Source of the DNA: Nocardia tengchongensis | Lineage (GTDB): Bacteria; Actinomycetota; Actinomycetes; Mycobacteriales; Mycobacteriaceae | Reading direction: 5' to 3' | Assembly (NCBI RefSeq): GCF_018362975.1 | Contig: NZ_CP074371.1 | Location: forward strand, 4,464,001 to 4,528,000 | Length of the DNA stretch: 64,000 bases | Shown: piece after piece, positions 26,080 to 35,412 of the stretch | Position numbering within the stretch: the first letter of the stretch is position 1 | Layout: every line of letters begins with the position of its first letter | Translations under genes and position numbers: made by a program | Notes under the pieces: generated by a model | What the model was told of the DNA's origin: nothing | What the model saw: the letters and a program-made list of their open reading frames with translations, nothing else | The model's database searches: none

Positions 26080-27471
26080 TTAGGGGCGTGACCACCATTT
26101 GACTGGTGGGCGCGTGCGATCCCGCAGTCGCGCCAGGGACGCGGCCATCAACTCCCCGGCATGGTGGCGTTCGTTGACCTGCGGGGTCCCGGTCGGGTCG
26201 ATGTGGTGTGGTGCGATCCACCCGGTCCGGCCCGCGTGTTCTGAATCTTTTGGCATGGCAATGGTTTTCCAGCCACCGGGCCCGTCATGGATCAGCGCAT
26301 GGCAGGCGTCGCAGGCCAAGGTCAAGTTTTCGATGTCGGTGGCCCCGCCCTTGGCGTACTCGGTCACGTGGTGGACCTGCGTCAAGGTTGCGGGGGCGCT
26401 GCATCCCGGGCGGGTGCAGCCACGTTCGGTGGCTATCAACGCCAGTCGTTGTGCCGAGTTTGCGAGGCGCTTGGTTCGGCCCAGGTGTAAGGGGCGGCCG
26501 GCGTGGTCGAAGATCGCCAGGAACGGCTTGGACTTCTGGGCCAGCTGCAACGCCTGGTCGAGCGGCATGGTCCCACCGGAGGCGGTGGTGGCGACACCGG
26601 CGGCGGCCTCGACCTCGGCCAGCGACATGGTGATGATCGTGGAGACGGGCAGGCCCCGGTGCTGGCCCGGGTTCGAGAGCCCCATCTCCGGGCGCAGGAA
26701 CGCCACCAACGCATCATGGTTGCGCTGCGCGGAGGTGCGCGTGTCACGCTGCGCGGCACGCTCCAAGCCGGCGAGGGCCTCGTCGTCGAGTCCGTCTGTG
26801 GTCCAAGGGCTTTCAACATCCTCGGCGTTGCACATGCCCGGTCGGGCCAGGCTGGCGAAGATCGGATCCAGCAGCGCCCGCAGGGTCGGGGTGAGTTCGG
26901 CGGTCATGGTGGACATTCCGTCCACGCCTTGCTTGCCGATGGTGAGCCCGCGGCGGCGCTGCCGGTCGCTGTCGTCGGTGAGACGCCCGTCGGGGTCGAG
27001 GTAGCCGAGGAGTCGGTCGCCGACCTTGCCGGGGATCCGGTTCACGATCTTGGCGATCACCCGCGCGGAATCGGCTGACACCAAACCCATTTCCTGGAAC
27101 GCGGCCGTCCACGACAGCCATGGCTCCACGATCCGTCCGGCTTCCTGCCGCAGCCCGAGCAGTTCCGCGGCACGCACGCGTGCGCAGGCGTCGGCGTGCC
27201 CGATCCGCAAAGTCTGTTCCAGGTACTTCGAGGTCCTTTTCGCCCCGGCCTTCTCTGGCAACCCCCGGTTCTCAACCTCGCGAATCAGTTTGTGTTCGAA
27301 GCTGGCCATCCGCCGCCGCGTCGATTCCCACTCCCGCATCATCTCCACGAGATCGTCATCGGTCAGCGAGTCCAAAGAATCCTGAACAAGCACGCCCACG
27401 GCATCGGAAGCGAGCCCGGTGGCATCTGCCACCGTGACTTCGTCGCCGAGTACCTGACCGCCCCAATTCAT
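26080..27471 (-). CDS. DUF222/HNH endonuclease domain protein (13E12 family)
   Basis: 463 residues. The N-terminal two thirds is the DUF222 domain found in mycobacterial 13E12 repeat proteins (LVEMMREWESTRRRMASFEHKLIREVENRG, ARVRAAELLG, RVIAKIVNRIPG). The C-terminal HNH nuclease has RGCTRPGCSAP, then VHHVTEYAKGGATDIENLTLACDACHALIH, giving the HNH residues and a CxxC-type zinc site. The family occurs in many copies in mycolate genomes, often tied to REP13E12 and phage integration sites, and its biology is unresolved. The reading frame is intact. It has no ribosome binding site; the ATG lies six bases after TAGAAT, so a leaderless transcript is likely. Confidence 0.9.
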   Translation of the reverse strand: MNWGGQVLGDEVTVADATGLASDAVGVLVQDSLDSLTDDDLVEMMREWESTRRRMASFEHKLIREVENRGLPEKAGAKRTSKYLEQTLRIGHADACARVRAAELLGLRQEAGRIVEPWLSWTAAFQEMGLVSADSARVIAKIVNRIPGKVGDRLLGYLDPDGRLTDDSDRQRRRGLTIGKQGVDGMSTMTAELTPTLRALLDPIFASLARPGMCNAEDVESPWTTDGLDDEALAGLERAAQRDTRTSAQRNHDALVAFLRPEMGLSNPGQHRGLPVSTIITMSLAEVEAAAGVATTASGGTMPLDQALQLAQKSKPFLAIFDHAGRPLHLGRTKRLANSAQRLALIATERGCTRPGCSAPATLTQVHHVTEYAKGGATDIENLTLACDACHALIHDGPGGWKTIAMPKDSEHAGRTGWIAPHHIDPTGTPQVNERHHAGELMAASLARLRDRTRPPVKWWSRP

Positions 27472-27477
27472 GCTTCC

Positions 27478-27483
27478 ATTCTA
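27478..27483 (-). promoter_or_regulatory. -10-like TAGAAT, leaderless start of the HNH gene
   Basis: On the minus strand TAGAAT is followed by six bases and the ATG at 27471, with no Shine-Dalgarno sequence. The fit to the TAnnnT consensus and the spacing indicate a leaderless transcript. Confidence 0.5.
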
Positions 27484-27685
27484 CCTCGAATTGCGACACA
27501 ATTCGATCGAATTCAATTGTGGCATAAAGATATTCACTTTCCTTTTGTTGACGGCCCTAACGTGTGATGGTCCCGGCAGATCGCCGACCTATGTTCCTGG
27601 TCGTCCGCGATTAACACCCAGCCCCTCGTACGGGATCTGGGTTACGGTGGGCGGCGGAAACGACGTGGTCGGAGGTGGGCAGCCG

Positions 27686-29389
27686 GTGGGGCGGACACTC
27701 GCGCAGGGGCAGGTATTCGCTGGGTACACCGTCGAACGGCTGCTCGGTGTGGGCGGGATGGGGGAGGTGTACCTCGCCAAGGACCGGGACCTGCCCCGGT
27801 CTGTCGCATTGAAGGTCCTGGCGTCGGGGAAGGCTGATGATCCCGAGGTGCGGGCACGTTTCCTGCGGGAGGCCGATACTGCCGCGCGGCTGGCGCATCC
27901 GAATATCGTTGCGGTATACGCGCGGGGGAACGACGAGCATCGGCTGTGGATGGCCATGCAATACGTCGAGGGGACAGACGTGGCCGCGACCCTGCGGGAC
28001 GGGCCGGTGCGACCCGATCACGCGGTGCGAATCATCGGGGAGGCCGCGCGAGCGCTCGATCACGCGCATCGCGCCGGCGTCCTGCACCGGGATGTGAAGC
28101 CGGCCAATATTCTGCTGGCATGGGGGCCCGATCAGCGGGTGTATCTGGCCGACTTCGGGATTGCCAAGGCGATCGATCACACCAGTGCGCTCACGCGAAC
28201 CGGCGAAATGTACGCGAGTTTTCAATACGCCGCCCCCGAACAATTCGAAATGCGCAGTGACACCGATCATCGCGCGGACGTTTACGCCTTGGGCTGCACC
28301 CTCTTTCATATGCTCACCGGGCAATTGCCCTATCCGGGCGAGAGCACCGCGCAACTCGTCGCGGCCCATCTCGGGGCACCGATTCCGCGGCCGAGTCGGA
28401 TTCGCGGCGCTGTGCCGCCCTCCTTCGACACGGTGATCGAGCGCGCACTGGCCAAGAATCGCGATCACCGCTTCAGCAGCTGCGGTGAACTGGCAGCCGC
28501 GGCCGCACAGGCACTCACCGCGACCACCGGTGCGCCCGGGCCGTGGTCGCAACACGAGGGGTCGGATGGAACGCAGAGTCCTGGCGCACCGCTGAATACC
28601 GGTGCAGCACAGAACTCGGGGGAACCCCGCCCGCGGATGGGCTTCGATCCCAGCGCCTTCACCGGTGCGACCACGCAGCCCAGCATTCCCACCAGCTCCG
28701 GGCTGACGCCCCTGCAACGCGAGCAGTTGCCGACGCAGGTGGGTCGGTTCCCTTCCGTGCCGCACTACCCGGCGGTGACGCACACCGGATCGCATCTCGT
28801 CGATGCCCATGCCAATCAGCTCGCCGTACCGGGCCAGGCCACCGCGGCCGCGCCGTCTCGGCGTGGGCGCAAGCGGTTGATCGCGGCGTTCGTCGTTGCG
28901 CTCGTGGCGGCGGGTGGTGTGGGCATCGGATTCGGAACCGGCGCATTCCGTTCGGTCACCGGGGGCGGGGGACAGTCGATCGGGCAGCCGCCCGTCGCCG
29001 CGGCGGCGTCGAAGGAGGCCGCGATTCAGGCGGCCTGCGACTACGGCAAGCTCATGAGCTCCTACGACTACAGCAATGGTGACGGCTGGCAGGCCAAGGT
29101 GATCGCCGGGGCGACGGGCACCTGGAAGTCACAGGCCGAGACGCTGCTGCCCACCATTCGTATTCTGCTGGAGAGCGATTCCGAGCACACCTGGTCCGAC
29201 CAGGCTGTCTGCACCGTCAACTCGGGCGGCGGGACCCACTACGAGCTGGCGGCCGACATCACCGAGTCGACCGCGGCCACCCAGAAGAAGCCCGATACCG
29301 CCAAGCATCAGAAGATCACCATGTCCATGGATTACGTGGACGGCAAGTGGCTGTGCAGCAAGTGGGTCAGCCCTTTGTTTCCCAGCTGA
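27686..29389 (+). CDS. Membrane Ser/Thr protein kinase, PknB-like
   Basis: 567 residues. The kinase domain (about 10-270) is complete: GVGGMGEVYLAKD P-loop, VALKVL with the ATP-binding Lys, HRDVKPANIL catalytic loop, DFGIAK metal motif and APEQFE. A Pro/Thr-rich juxtamembrane linker of about 100 residues leads to one TM helix (RLIAAFVVALVAAGGVGIGF, near 397-416). An extracellular domain of about 130 residues with Cys follows, possibly NTF2-like, in place of PASTA repeats. The GTG at 27686 has GGAGG at 27671-27675; GTG 27647 and ATG 27470 are longer alternatives without such a site. The location inside the EPS locus suggests control of polymer synthesis, but this is inference. Confidence 0.92.
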   Translation: MGRTLAQGQVFAGYTVERLLGVGGMGEVYLAKDRDLPRSVALKVLASGKADDPEVRARFLREADTAARLAHPNIVAVYARGNDEHRLWMAMQYVEGTDVAATLRDGPVRPDHAVRIIGEAARALDHAHRAGVLHRDVKPANILLAWGPDQRVYLADFGIAKAIDHTSALTRTGEMYASFQYAAPEQFEMRSDTDHRADVYALGCTLFHMLTGQLPYPGESTAQLVAAHLGAPIPRPSRIRGAVPPSFDTVIERALAKNRDHRFSSCGELAAAAAQALTATTGAPGPWSQHEGSDGTQSPGAPLNTGAAQNSGEPRPRMGFDPSAFTGATTQPSIPTSSGLTPLQREQLPTQVGRFPSVPHYPAVTHTGSHLVDAHANQLAVPGQATAAAPSRRGRKRLIAAFVVALVAAGGVGIGFGTGAFRSVTGGGGQSIGQPPVAAAASKEAAIQAACDYGKLMSSYDYSNGDGWQAKVIAGATGTWKSQAETLLPTIRILLESDSEHTWSDQAVCTVNSGGGTHYELAADITESTAATQKKPDTAKHQKITMSMDYVDGKWLCSKWVSPLFPS

Positions 29390-29535
29390 CCGATGCGCCC
29401 ACCGCGCGGGTGATGATCCTGTGAGCGAAGCGATTTGGCGGCAGCGGCCCCCTGGTTCGCGTAGCGCGAAGGTCCGGTCGTGCGATAGATTCGCTGCGGA
29501 TTCGTGCTCGGAACGGGCGTTGGAAGGAATCGTGC

Positions 29536-30930
29536 GTGGGGAACTCTGGCGCGGGGGATGGTGCCGGGACTATGAAGGTGCTCGTCGACAACGGTGAGTA
29601 CTGGCTACGCAATCGTGGCGACATCGCCATGATGGTGATGACCGTCGAACGACTGCGCGAACGGTGGCCGCATGCCCGCATCGGCATGCTCACCGATGAA
29701 CCACACATTCTGCGCGGTGTGCTGCCGCAGGCCGAACCCGTGGTGGCGCACGCGGGCGGGCCGTGGGGGCGCGACGGCATCGCGGGGCGGCTCGAGGAGA
29801 CCGCCGGGGTGCACGTGATCGGGCCGGCGGCGCTGCGCTGGCGGTCGGCCACCGAAGTGCCCAAACACTATCTGCGCGGGGTGAAGAACTGGGCGCGCCA
29901 GGAAGTTCACGCCCGCACCACCGGCGCACCCGAACCCGAGCCCACCGGCATTCCCGAACTGCCGCCGGTGCCCACCGCCCTGGCCGGGGCCGACCTGGTG
30001 ATCGCCCAGGGCGGCGGCTACATGACCGATGTCGACCTCTACCAGGCGCATCGCACCCTCAACCTGCTCGAAGCCGCCCAGCGCCACGGCATTCCGAACG
30101 TCATGATCGGGCAGGGACTGGGCCCCATGCGCGATACCGAACTGCTGCGCCGCGCGGCCGAAGTGCTGCCGGGCGCGGACCTCATCGCCCTGCGCGAGGG
30201 GCTGCGCGGACCCGCACTGCTCAGCGAACTCGGCGTCCCGCGTGAGAAGATCCTGGTCACCGGTGACGACGCGGTGGAATTCGCCTACCGGCTGCGCCGC
30301 CCCGGTATCGGCTCCGATCTCGGCCTGTGCCTGCGGATCTCGGACTACTCCAAGGTGACCGACTCCGCGCGCGACACCCTCGGTGAGGTGTTGCGCCGCG
30401 AGGCCGCCGCCCTGAACACCGCGCTGGCCCCGCTCATCATCTCCGAATACGACGACGAGGACCGCCGCCACACGCTGCCGCTGCTGGTGGGCGCCGCCCG
30501 CACCCGGCCGGTCATCGGGCGCGCGGGCACCGCACAGGACGTGGCGCGGCAGGTCTCGCGCTGCCGGGTGCTGGTGACCAGCGCCTACCACCTCGCGGTC
30601 TTCGCGCTCTCGCAGGGCATTCCGGCCGTCGCTGTAACGGCCTCGCAGTACTACGACGACAAATTCTATGGGTTGGCCGACATGTTCGACGCCGACGCCG
30701 CCGCCGGACTGCGCATCGTGCACCTGGACGTGGACAATCTCGACGCCGAATTGACACGTGCGATTCGCCAGTTGTGGGAGTCCGCGCCGGAGCTGCGGGA
30801 TACCCTGCAGCAGAAGGCAGTTGAGCAGATCGACGCCGGCCGTGCGGGCCTGGATCGGGTGTTCCGGCTCGTGGCGGGAGGTGAGGGCCGACTCGGCGAA
30901 CCTGCCGAACCACTTCAGGGGGAATGGTGA
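29536..30930 (+). CDS. Polysaccharide pyruvyl transferase family protein
   Basis: 464 residues with the CsaB/PssK-type layout: MKVLVDNGEYWLRNRGDIAMM at the start, LVIAQGGGYMTD near 155-166, NVMIGQGLGPM, LIALREG with the conserved Arg-Glu, ILVTGDDAVEFAY, and SAYHLAVFALSQGIPAVAV near the end. The family adds ketal pyruvate to sugars or, in some members, transfers sugars. Start: GTG 29536 has GGAAGG at 29522-29527; ATG 29572 begins the conserved part and is an alternative. Overlaps the downstream GT2 gene by 7 bases, so the two are co-translated. It is the only plus-strand modification pair in the EPS locus. Confidence 0.85.
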   Translation: MGNSGAGDGAGTMKVLVDNGEYWLRNRGDIAMMVMTVERLRERWPHARIGMLTDEPHILRGVLPQAEPVVAHAGGPWGRDGIAGRLEETAGVHVIGPAALRWRSATEVPKHYLRGVKNWARQEVHARTTGAPEPEPTGIPELPPVPTALAGADLVIAQGGGYMTDVDLYQAHRTLNLLEAAQRHGIPNVMIGQGLGPMRDTELLRRAAEVLPGADLIALREGLRGPALLSELGVPREKILVTGDDAVEFAYRLRRPGIGSDLGLCLRISDYSKVTDSARDTLGEVLRREAAALNTALAPLIISEYDDEDRRHTLPLLVGAARTRPVIGRAGTAQDVARQVSRCRVLVTSAYHLAVFALSQGIPAVAVTASQYYDDKFYGLADMFDADAAAGLRIVHLDVDNLDAELTRAIRQLWESAPELRDTLQQKAVEQIDAGRAGLDRVFRLVAGGEGRLGEPAEPLQGEW

Positions 30931-31763
30931 AGAACCTTTCGGTGTGCGTCCCGGCCTACAATTCCGGCCGCACGCTCGAGACCACGCTGCGCTCGATCCT
31001 GGACCAGGACACCGATATCGAGGTGATCGTCCTCGACAACGCCAGCACCGACGACACCGGCGCCATCGCGAAATCCATCGACGACCCGCGCGTACGCGTA
31101 CATCGCAATCAGGAAACCCTGCCCATCGGGGAAAACTGGAACAAGGCTGTCTCGCTCACCTCGGGCCGCTTCGTCAAGGTCGTCTGCGCCGATGACATCC
31201 TGCTGCCCGGCGCGCTGACCAAGCAGCTCGACATCATGGGCGACAACGGAATCGCCATCTGCTCCTCGAAGTTCCAGGTCATCGACGAGCACGGGAAGGT
31301 CGAGGAGACCGACCTCGGACTGCCGAACCTGCTGGGTCGCCGCGACGCCCGCGCGCTCATGCGCACGATTGTGCACCGCGGTCCCGCCGACTTCGGCCCC
31401 ACCGCCGCCGCCATCTTCCGCCGGCAGGACTTCGACCGCGTCGGCGGCTTCCGCGGCGACCTGGTCTTCCCGATGGACGTGGACCTCTTCGCCCGCGTCT
31501 GCGCCTTCGGCGACTTCTACGGCATGGCGGAAATCCTGGCGGCATGGCGCAATTCGAGCTTCAACCTGTGCAGCCAGACCTCGACGGTCAGCAAGCTCAC
31601 GGAGATGCTGCGCTTCCACCACCGGCTGGGCTCGGAGTATCCGGAGTACGTCGGGCGCGGCGCCGTGCTGGGCGGGGACTGGCGGCTGGCGCGTGCCGCC
31701 GCCGAACGCTTCCGGGTGCGGACCGTCGCCACCGCGCTGCGCCGTCCCGACCTGCTGCACTGA
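30924..31763 (+). CDS. Glycosyltransferase family 2
   Basis: A 279-residue GT-A enzyme with LSVCVPAYNSGRTLETTLRSIL, VLDNASTDDT, the DxD-type metal site CADDILL near 87-93, and a C-terminal PMDVDLFARV acceptor/base region. No membrane segment. An inverting sugar transfer in the cytoplasm is expected. The ATG at 30924 has AGGGGGA just upstream and overlaps the upstream stop. Confidence 0.9.
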   Translation: MVKNLSVCVPAYNSGRTLETTLRSILDQDTDIEVIVLDNASTDDTGAIAKSIDDPRVRVHRNQETLPIGENWNKAVSLTSGRFVKVVCADDILLPGALTKQLDIMGDNGIAICSSKFQVIDEHGKVEETDLGLPNLLGRRDARALMRTIVHRGPADFGPTAAAIFRRQDFDRVGGFRGDLVFPMDVDLFARVCAFGDFYGMAEILAAWRNSSFNLCSQTSTVSKLTEMLRFHHRLGSEYPEYVGRGAVLGGDWRLARAAAERFRVRTVATALRRPDLLH

Positions 31764-31778
31764 CACATTCGACACCGC

Positions 31779-31818
31779 GGGCCCGGGCGGTCGTCGAGGC
31801 ACGAGACCGCCCGGACCC
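31779..31818. terminator. Bidirectional terminator hairpin after GT2 and porin genes
   Basis: A 14-bp GC stem with one mismatch (31779-31792 with 31805-31818, 12-base loop) between the convergent GT2 and MspA-porin genes, 15 and 6 bases from their respective stops. Confidence 0.6.
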
Positions 31819-31824
31819 GGAGAA

Positions 31825-32451
31825 TCAGATCCGCGCCAGCGGACCGTAGGCGACCACGGTGTCGCCGGAACTGCTCACCAGGCGCACGAACGGGCGAATG
31901 GTGGTGGTGCCCAGCACACCGGTCACGGTGGCGTGGAAGCCGGACATCGTGATGCAGCCGTCGGTGCCGGAGACATCGCCGCCGGCCACGTCGACCGACT
32001 GGATGCCCGGGCCGAAGCCGACATCGAGCTGAACGCCCAGCGTCGGAATCAGGTTGTAGATATCGGCCTTCGGGCCGTCCCCGCCGATCTCCAGCTCCAG
32101 ACCCGGGGTCTGATACTGGAAGGAGATCTTGCCCGAGAGCGTGGCCGGGTAACCCACCTGGTAGCCCATGGTGAGATGACCGTTCCACGGATCGCCCGCG
32201 GGCAGGGCGACCTTGAAGCAAGCCTTGCCGCTGTGGAACCACTCGCGGGTGAGCGGATTGCCGTCCAGCGGCGGCACGAAATCGATCCGGGTATCGGCGG
32301 AGAGCGCCTCGACCGTGCGACCCTGCTGATCGACGACCGAGTTGTTGCCGTCGATCGCGGCGGAGGCCGATCCACCACTCAGGACGATTCCGATGGTTCC
32401 GGCAACCGCGACCACCGCGGCGCGCGAGAGCGCAGTCTTGTTGTTGCGCAT
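31825..32451 (-). CDS. MspA-family outer-membrane porin
   Basis: 208 residues: signal peptide (about 1-32, RAAVVAVAGTIGIVLSGGSASAA) and a mature domain with the MspA signatures LTREWFHSGKACFKV, GYQVGYPATLSG, and a C-terminal Arg/Val-rich strand (RPFVRLVSSSGDTVVAYG). MspA porins form octameric channels through the mycolate outer membrane and admit small hydrophilic solutes. Presence supports a mycolate host. The ATG at 32451 has GAGGGA 13 bases upstream; an ATG at 32463 is too close to it. Confidence 0.92.
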   Translation of the reverse strand: MRNNKTALSRAAVVAVAGTIGIVLSGGSASAAIDGNNSVVDQQGRTVEALSADTRIDFVPPLDGNPLTREWFHSGKACFKVALPAGDPWNGHLTMGYQVGYPATLSGKISFQYQTPGLELEIGGDGPKADIYNLIPTLGVQLDVGFGPGIQSVDVAGGDVSGTDGCITMSGFHATVTGVLGTTTIRPFVRLVSSSGDTVVAYGPLARI

Positions 32452-32695
32452 GGTAATTACCATTCCCTCATCAGGTATAGCTGCGTAAATGCGTACGCTC
32501 GCTTGATGATTCCCCTGTGTGCTCAGGACACGGGTCACAAACCCCCCGTCCCCCGCGGCCGATGATCGGCCTCACGCTGAGACTATCCCACTCGATTGCC
32601 CTGCGTGTGGCCACAATCCCATGATCGGTATCACAAGCCGACGAGTTGCGGATGCCCGGTCCGCTGCCGCGGCCGCCGGGCGAGATTGCTGGGCT

Positions 32696-33814
32696 TCATA
32701 GCGATTCCCGCACGTCGATCACCCACTTCCCGTCGAGCTCGGGCCACCGGGACGACACCTCCGGCAGGAGGTCCGGCAGCGTCAGTAGGACCCGATCAGG
32801 CTGTGCCGCAACCAGTTCTGCGGGCGAGATGATCGGGATGTCGGTGCCGGGCATGCGGCGGCCCTGCTTGCCGGGGGAGGCGTCGGCCACCCCGGCCAGA
32901 AGTCCGCGGTGCGCGCCCGCCAGGTGCAGGAGGGAAACGGCTCGCGATGCCGCGCCGTAGGCGTAAACGGTTCTGCCCGAACAGAGTTCGGTCTCGAGCC
33001 AGGTCTGTAGCGACCGCGCCTGATGGTCGGCGGCGTGCTGGAGTTCCCGCACCGCCTCCGGGTCGGCGACGGCTGCCTCCGCGGCGCTGATGCGCGCGAT
33101 GACCGGGTCGGCGTCGGCGGGTGCACGCACCGCCGCCACCAGCACGGTGCCGCCGTAGAGGTCGAACTCCCACGCCGTCACCGCCGCCAGGCCCGCCGAA
33201 CGCAGCAGCGTCCGCGCCGCGTCCATCGAGTAGTAGGCGAAATGACCGTGCCGCAACGCGTTCCACTGCCCGTGCCGCACGATGGCGTGCAGCGAGTGGA
33301 ATTGCAGCAGCAGCACGCCACCCGGCGCGAGGGCCGCCGCGCGTCGCGCGAAAGCCGCCCGCTGATCGGGTACGTGCATGATGCCGAAACAGTCGATCAC
33401 CACGTCGGCGGGGCCCTCGACCGGGGTGTAGCCGCGCTCGGTCAGCAGCGGCAGCCAGCTGCCGCCGTGCGGGCTGCCGAACTCGCGCACGGTGCCGCCG
33501 CCGGGCAGCCACCCGACGGCCGCCACCCGCGCCACCGCGTCGGCGGCCTGATCGCGCAACGCCTGCGGCTCCACGCCCCGCGGTTCGGCGGTGACGGTGT
33601 CGTCCTCGGCCAGCTGCGCCAGCCCGCATCGAGCGCACAGGTCCATCGCCAGCGGATGCGCCGCCTCGGTCGCGCCGGATGCCGCGTCCGGGCTCGGAAA
33701 GTCGTCCGCCGCAGGCATTTTCCCGAGATCCAGCACGCGGATCAGCGGGCCCTGGCCGCAGCCGCGACAGCGGTGCGGCGCCGCGTCGATGCCGCCCGGC
33801 TCCGCGCCGCTCAT
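32696..33814 (-). CDS. SAM-dependent C-methyltransferase-like protein, atypical SAM motif
   Basis: 372 residues of the sugar C-methyltransferase layout (TylCIII/EvaC type): N-terminal zinc-binding [24 protein letters not shown] with a second CARCG pair, the [32 protein letters not shown] core, and the C-terminal [19 protein letters not shown] domain ending VIDVRESL. The SAM loop, usually VEIGSNDG, reads REFGSPHGG here, so binding may be altered. It is divergent from the epimerase-like gene with only 14 bases between starts. Likely role: 3-C-methylation of a nucleotide sugar, forming a branched sugar for the EPS. Confidence 0.82.
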   Translation of the reverse strand: MSGAEPGGIDAAPHRCRGCGQGPLIRVLDLGKMPAADDFPSPDAASGATEAAHPLAMDLCARCGLAQLAEDDTVTAEPRGVEPQALRDQAADAVARVAAVGWLPGGGTVREFGSPHGGSWLPLLTERGYTPVEGPADVVIDCFGIMHVPDQRAAFARRAAALAPGGVLLLQFHSLHAIVRHGQWNALRHGHFAYYSMDAARTLLRSAGLAAVTAWEFDLYGGTVLVAAVRAPADADPVIARISAAEAAVADPEAVRELQHAADHQARSLQTWLETELCSGRTVYAYGAASRAVSLLHLAGAHRGLLAGVADASPGKQGRRMPGTDIPIISPAELVAAQPDRVLLTLPDLLPEVSSRWPELDGKWVIDVRESL

Positions 33815-33828
33815 GGCAGCATGACCTG

Positions 33829-34398
33829 GTGCGTATCGAATCGACCGACCTCGCCGACGTCCTGCTGCTGATCCCGCAACCGTTCCGCGACGACCGCGGT
33901 CTGTTCACCAGAACCTTCGACGCCGAGGAATTCGACGCCCATCTGGGCACGCCGGGCCTGTCCGCGAGCTTCGTGCAGGACTCGCAGTCGCGTTCGCGCC
34001 GCGGCGTGGTGCGCGGCCTGCACGGGCGCTCCGGCCGCGGCGAGGCCAAGCTGGTGCGGTGCGCGCACGGGGTGGTGCACGACGTGCTCGTCGACATCCG
34101 GCCCGAGTCGCCCACCTTCGGCGAACAGCGGGCTTTCCTGCTGGACGACAACGACTTCCGGCACCTGTACGTGCCGCCGGGCTTCCTGCACGGCTTCCAG
34201 GCGCTCACCGAGGTGGCCGACGTCTGCTACCGCATCGACCGACCGCACGATCCCGCCGAAGACCTCGCCGTCGCCTACGACGACCCCGACCTGGCCATCG
34301 CCTGGCCGGAACCGGTGACCGTGGTGTCGCGGCGCGACGCGGGCGCGGGGTCGTGGCCCGAACTGCTCGCCACCCATCACCTCACACCCCGGTCCTGA
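33829..34398 (+). CDS. dTDP-4-dehydrorhamnose 3,5-epimerase-like protein
   Basis: A 189-residue cupin of the RmlC family. Visible: VRGLHGRSG with the catalytic His (usually RGLHYQ), AKLVRCAHGVVHDVLVDIRPESPTFG, HLYVPPGFLHGFQALTEVADVCYRID with the Tyr of the YKxTD-type motif, and a final DDPDLAIAWP. It epimerises 4-keto-6-deoxy sugar nucleotides at C3 and/or C5. GTG 33829 lacks a ribosome binding site, and the region to the divergent methyltransferase is only 14 bases. The 3' end overlaps the convergent epimerase gene by 17 bases. Confidence 0.88.
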   Translation: MRIESTDLADVLLLIPQPFRDDRGLFTRTFDAEEFDAHLGTPGLSASFVQDSQSRSRRGVVRGLHGRSGRGEAKLVRCAHGVVHDVLVDIRPESPTFGEQRAFLLDDNDFRHLYVPPGFLHGFQALTEVADVCYRIDRPHDPAEDLAVAYDDPDLAIAWPEPVTVVSRRDAGAGSWPELLATHHLTPRS

Positions 34399-35410
34399 TC
34401 CGGCGCAGTTCGCCATCGAGCACCCCGGCCTCCCGCAGCGACGTCAGATGCGCCAGGCGCGTGAACCGCTGGAAGAAGGCCTCGGAGGTGAGGCCGCGCT
34501 CGGTGTACTCGTGATACAGCTCGGCCGCGCCGTCGGGAATGCTCCAGCGGGCCTCGAAGCCCAGTTCCTTACGGGCGTAATCGAAATCGACCCGGTAGGA
34601 ACGGGGATCCGCGCCGCTCTCGCCGGTGATGGCCAGCGTGGACTCCGGGACCACGTCGACCACCGCCTGCGCGATCTGCGCGACGGTGAGGTTGTTGGTT
34701 TCGGTGCCCACGTTGTAGGCGCGGCAGTGCACGGCTTCGAGCGGCGCCTCCAGGCAGGTGGCGAAGGCGAGCGCGATGTCCTGCGCGTGCACCAGCGGCC
34801 GCCACGGCGTGCCGTCGGAGAGCACCTTCACCTCGCCCGTCAGCACCGCGTAGCCGACCAGGTTGTTGAGCACGATGTCGGCGCGCAGACGCGGCGAGAA
34901 GCCGAACGCCGTGGCATTGCGCAGGAATACGGGGGAGAAGCCCGAATCGGCGATGGCGGCCACATCGTCCTCGACCCGCACCTTGGACTCCGCGTACGGG
35001 GTGAGCGGACGCAGCGGCGCGTCCTCGGTCACCAGGCCGTTGCCGGCCGCGCCGTACACCGAACAGGTGGAGGCGTAGAGGAACCGGCGCACCCCGGCCG
35101 CCTTGGCCAGCCGGGCCAGCCGCACCGACGCGTGATGGTTGATGTCGTAGGTGATCTCGGGGGCCAGCGCCCCCAGCGGATCATTGGACAGCGCCGCCAG
35201 GTGCACCACCGCGTCGAAACCGGCGAGCTGGTCGACGGTCACCTCGCGCAGATCCACCGGGATCGCCGGCGGCGCGGGCGGGGCCTCACCCAGTACGCAC
35301 TCGGCGAAATAGCCGATGTCCAAACCGGTGACGTCATGGCCGGCCTGTTGCAGGAACGGCACCATGACCGTCCCCAGATACCCCTGATGTCCGGTGACGA
35401 GCACCCGCAT
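34382..35410 (-). CDS. NAD-dependent sugar epimerase/dehydratase (extended SDR)
   Basis: 342 residues: MRVLVTGHQGYLGTVM (GxxGxxG), AVVHLAALSNDPLG, STCSVYGAAG, the YAESK catalytic Tyr/Lys, and RNATAFGFSPRLR. This is the nucleotide-sugar epimerase/dehydratase/reductase branch. GGAGGTGC lies about 8 bases before the ATG at 35410, and the gene follows the deacetylase gene directly. Within the sugar block it could be the 4-ketoreductase or 4-epimerase step that finishes the branched sugar. Confidence 0.88.
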   Translation of the reverse strand: MRVLVTGHQGYLGTVMVPFLQQAGHDVTGLDIGYFAECVLGEAPPAPPAIPVDLREVTVDQLAGFDAVVHLAALSNDPLGALAPEITYDINHHASVRLARLAKAAGVRRFLYASTCSVYGAAGNGLVTEDAPLRPLTPYAESKVRVEDDVAAIADSGFSPVFLRNATAFGFSPRLRADIVLNNLVGYAVLTGEVKVLSDGTPWRPLVHAQDIALAFATCLEAPLEAVHCRAYNVGTETNNLTVAQIAQAVVDVVPESTLAITGESGADPRSYRVDFDYARKELGFEARWSIPDGAAELYHEYTERGLTSEAFFQRFTRLAHLTSLREAGVLDGELRRIRTGV

Positions 35411-35412
35411 GA

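Noticed and set aside
26092..26109. Inverted repeat CCACCA-TTTGAC-TGGTGG considered as a terminator
   Set aside because: It lies inside the last codons of the HNH gene, before the stop.
29456..29470. TTCGCG-TAG-CGCGAA hairpin after the kinase gene
   Set aside because: Only six pairs and no tail; too weak to call a terminator.
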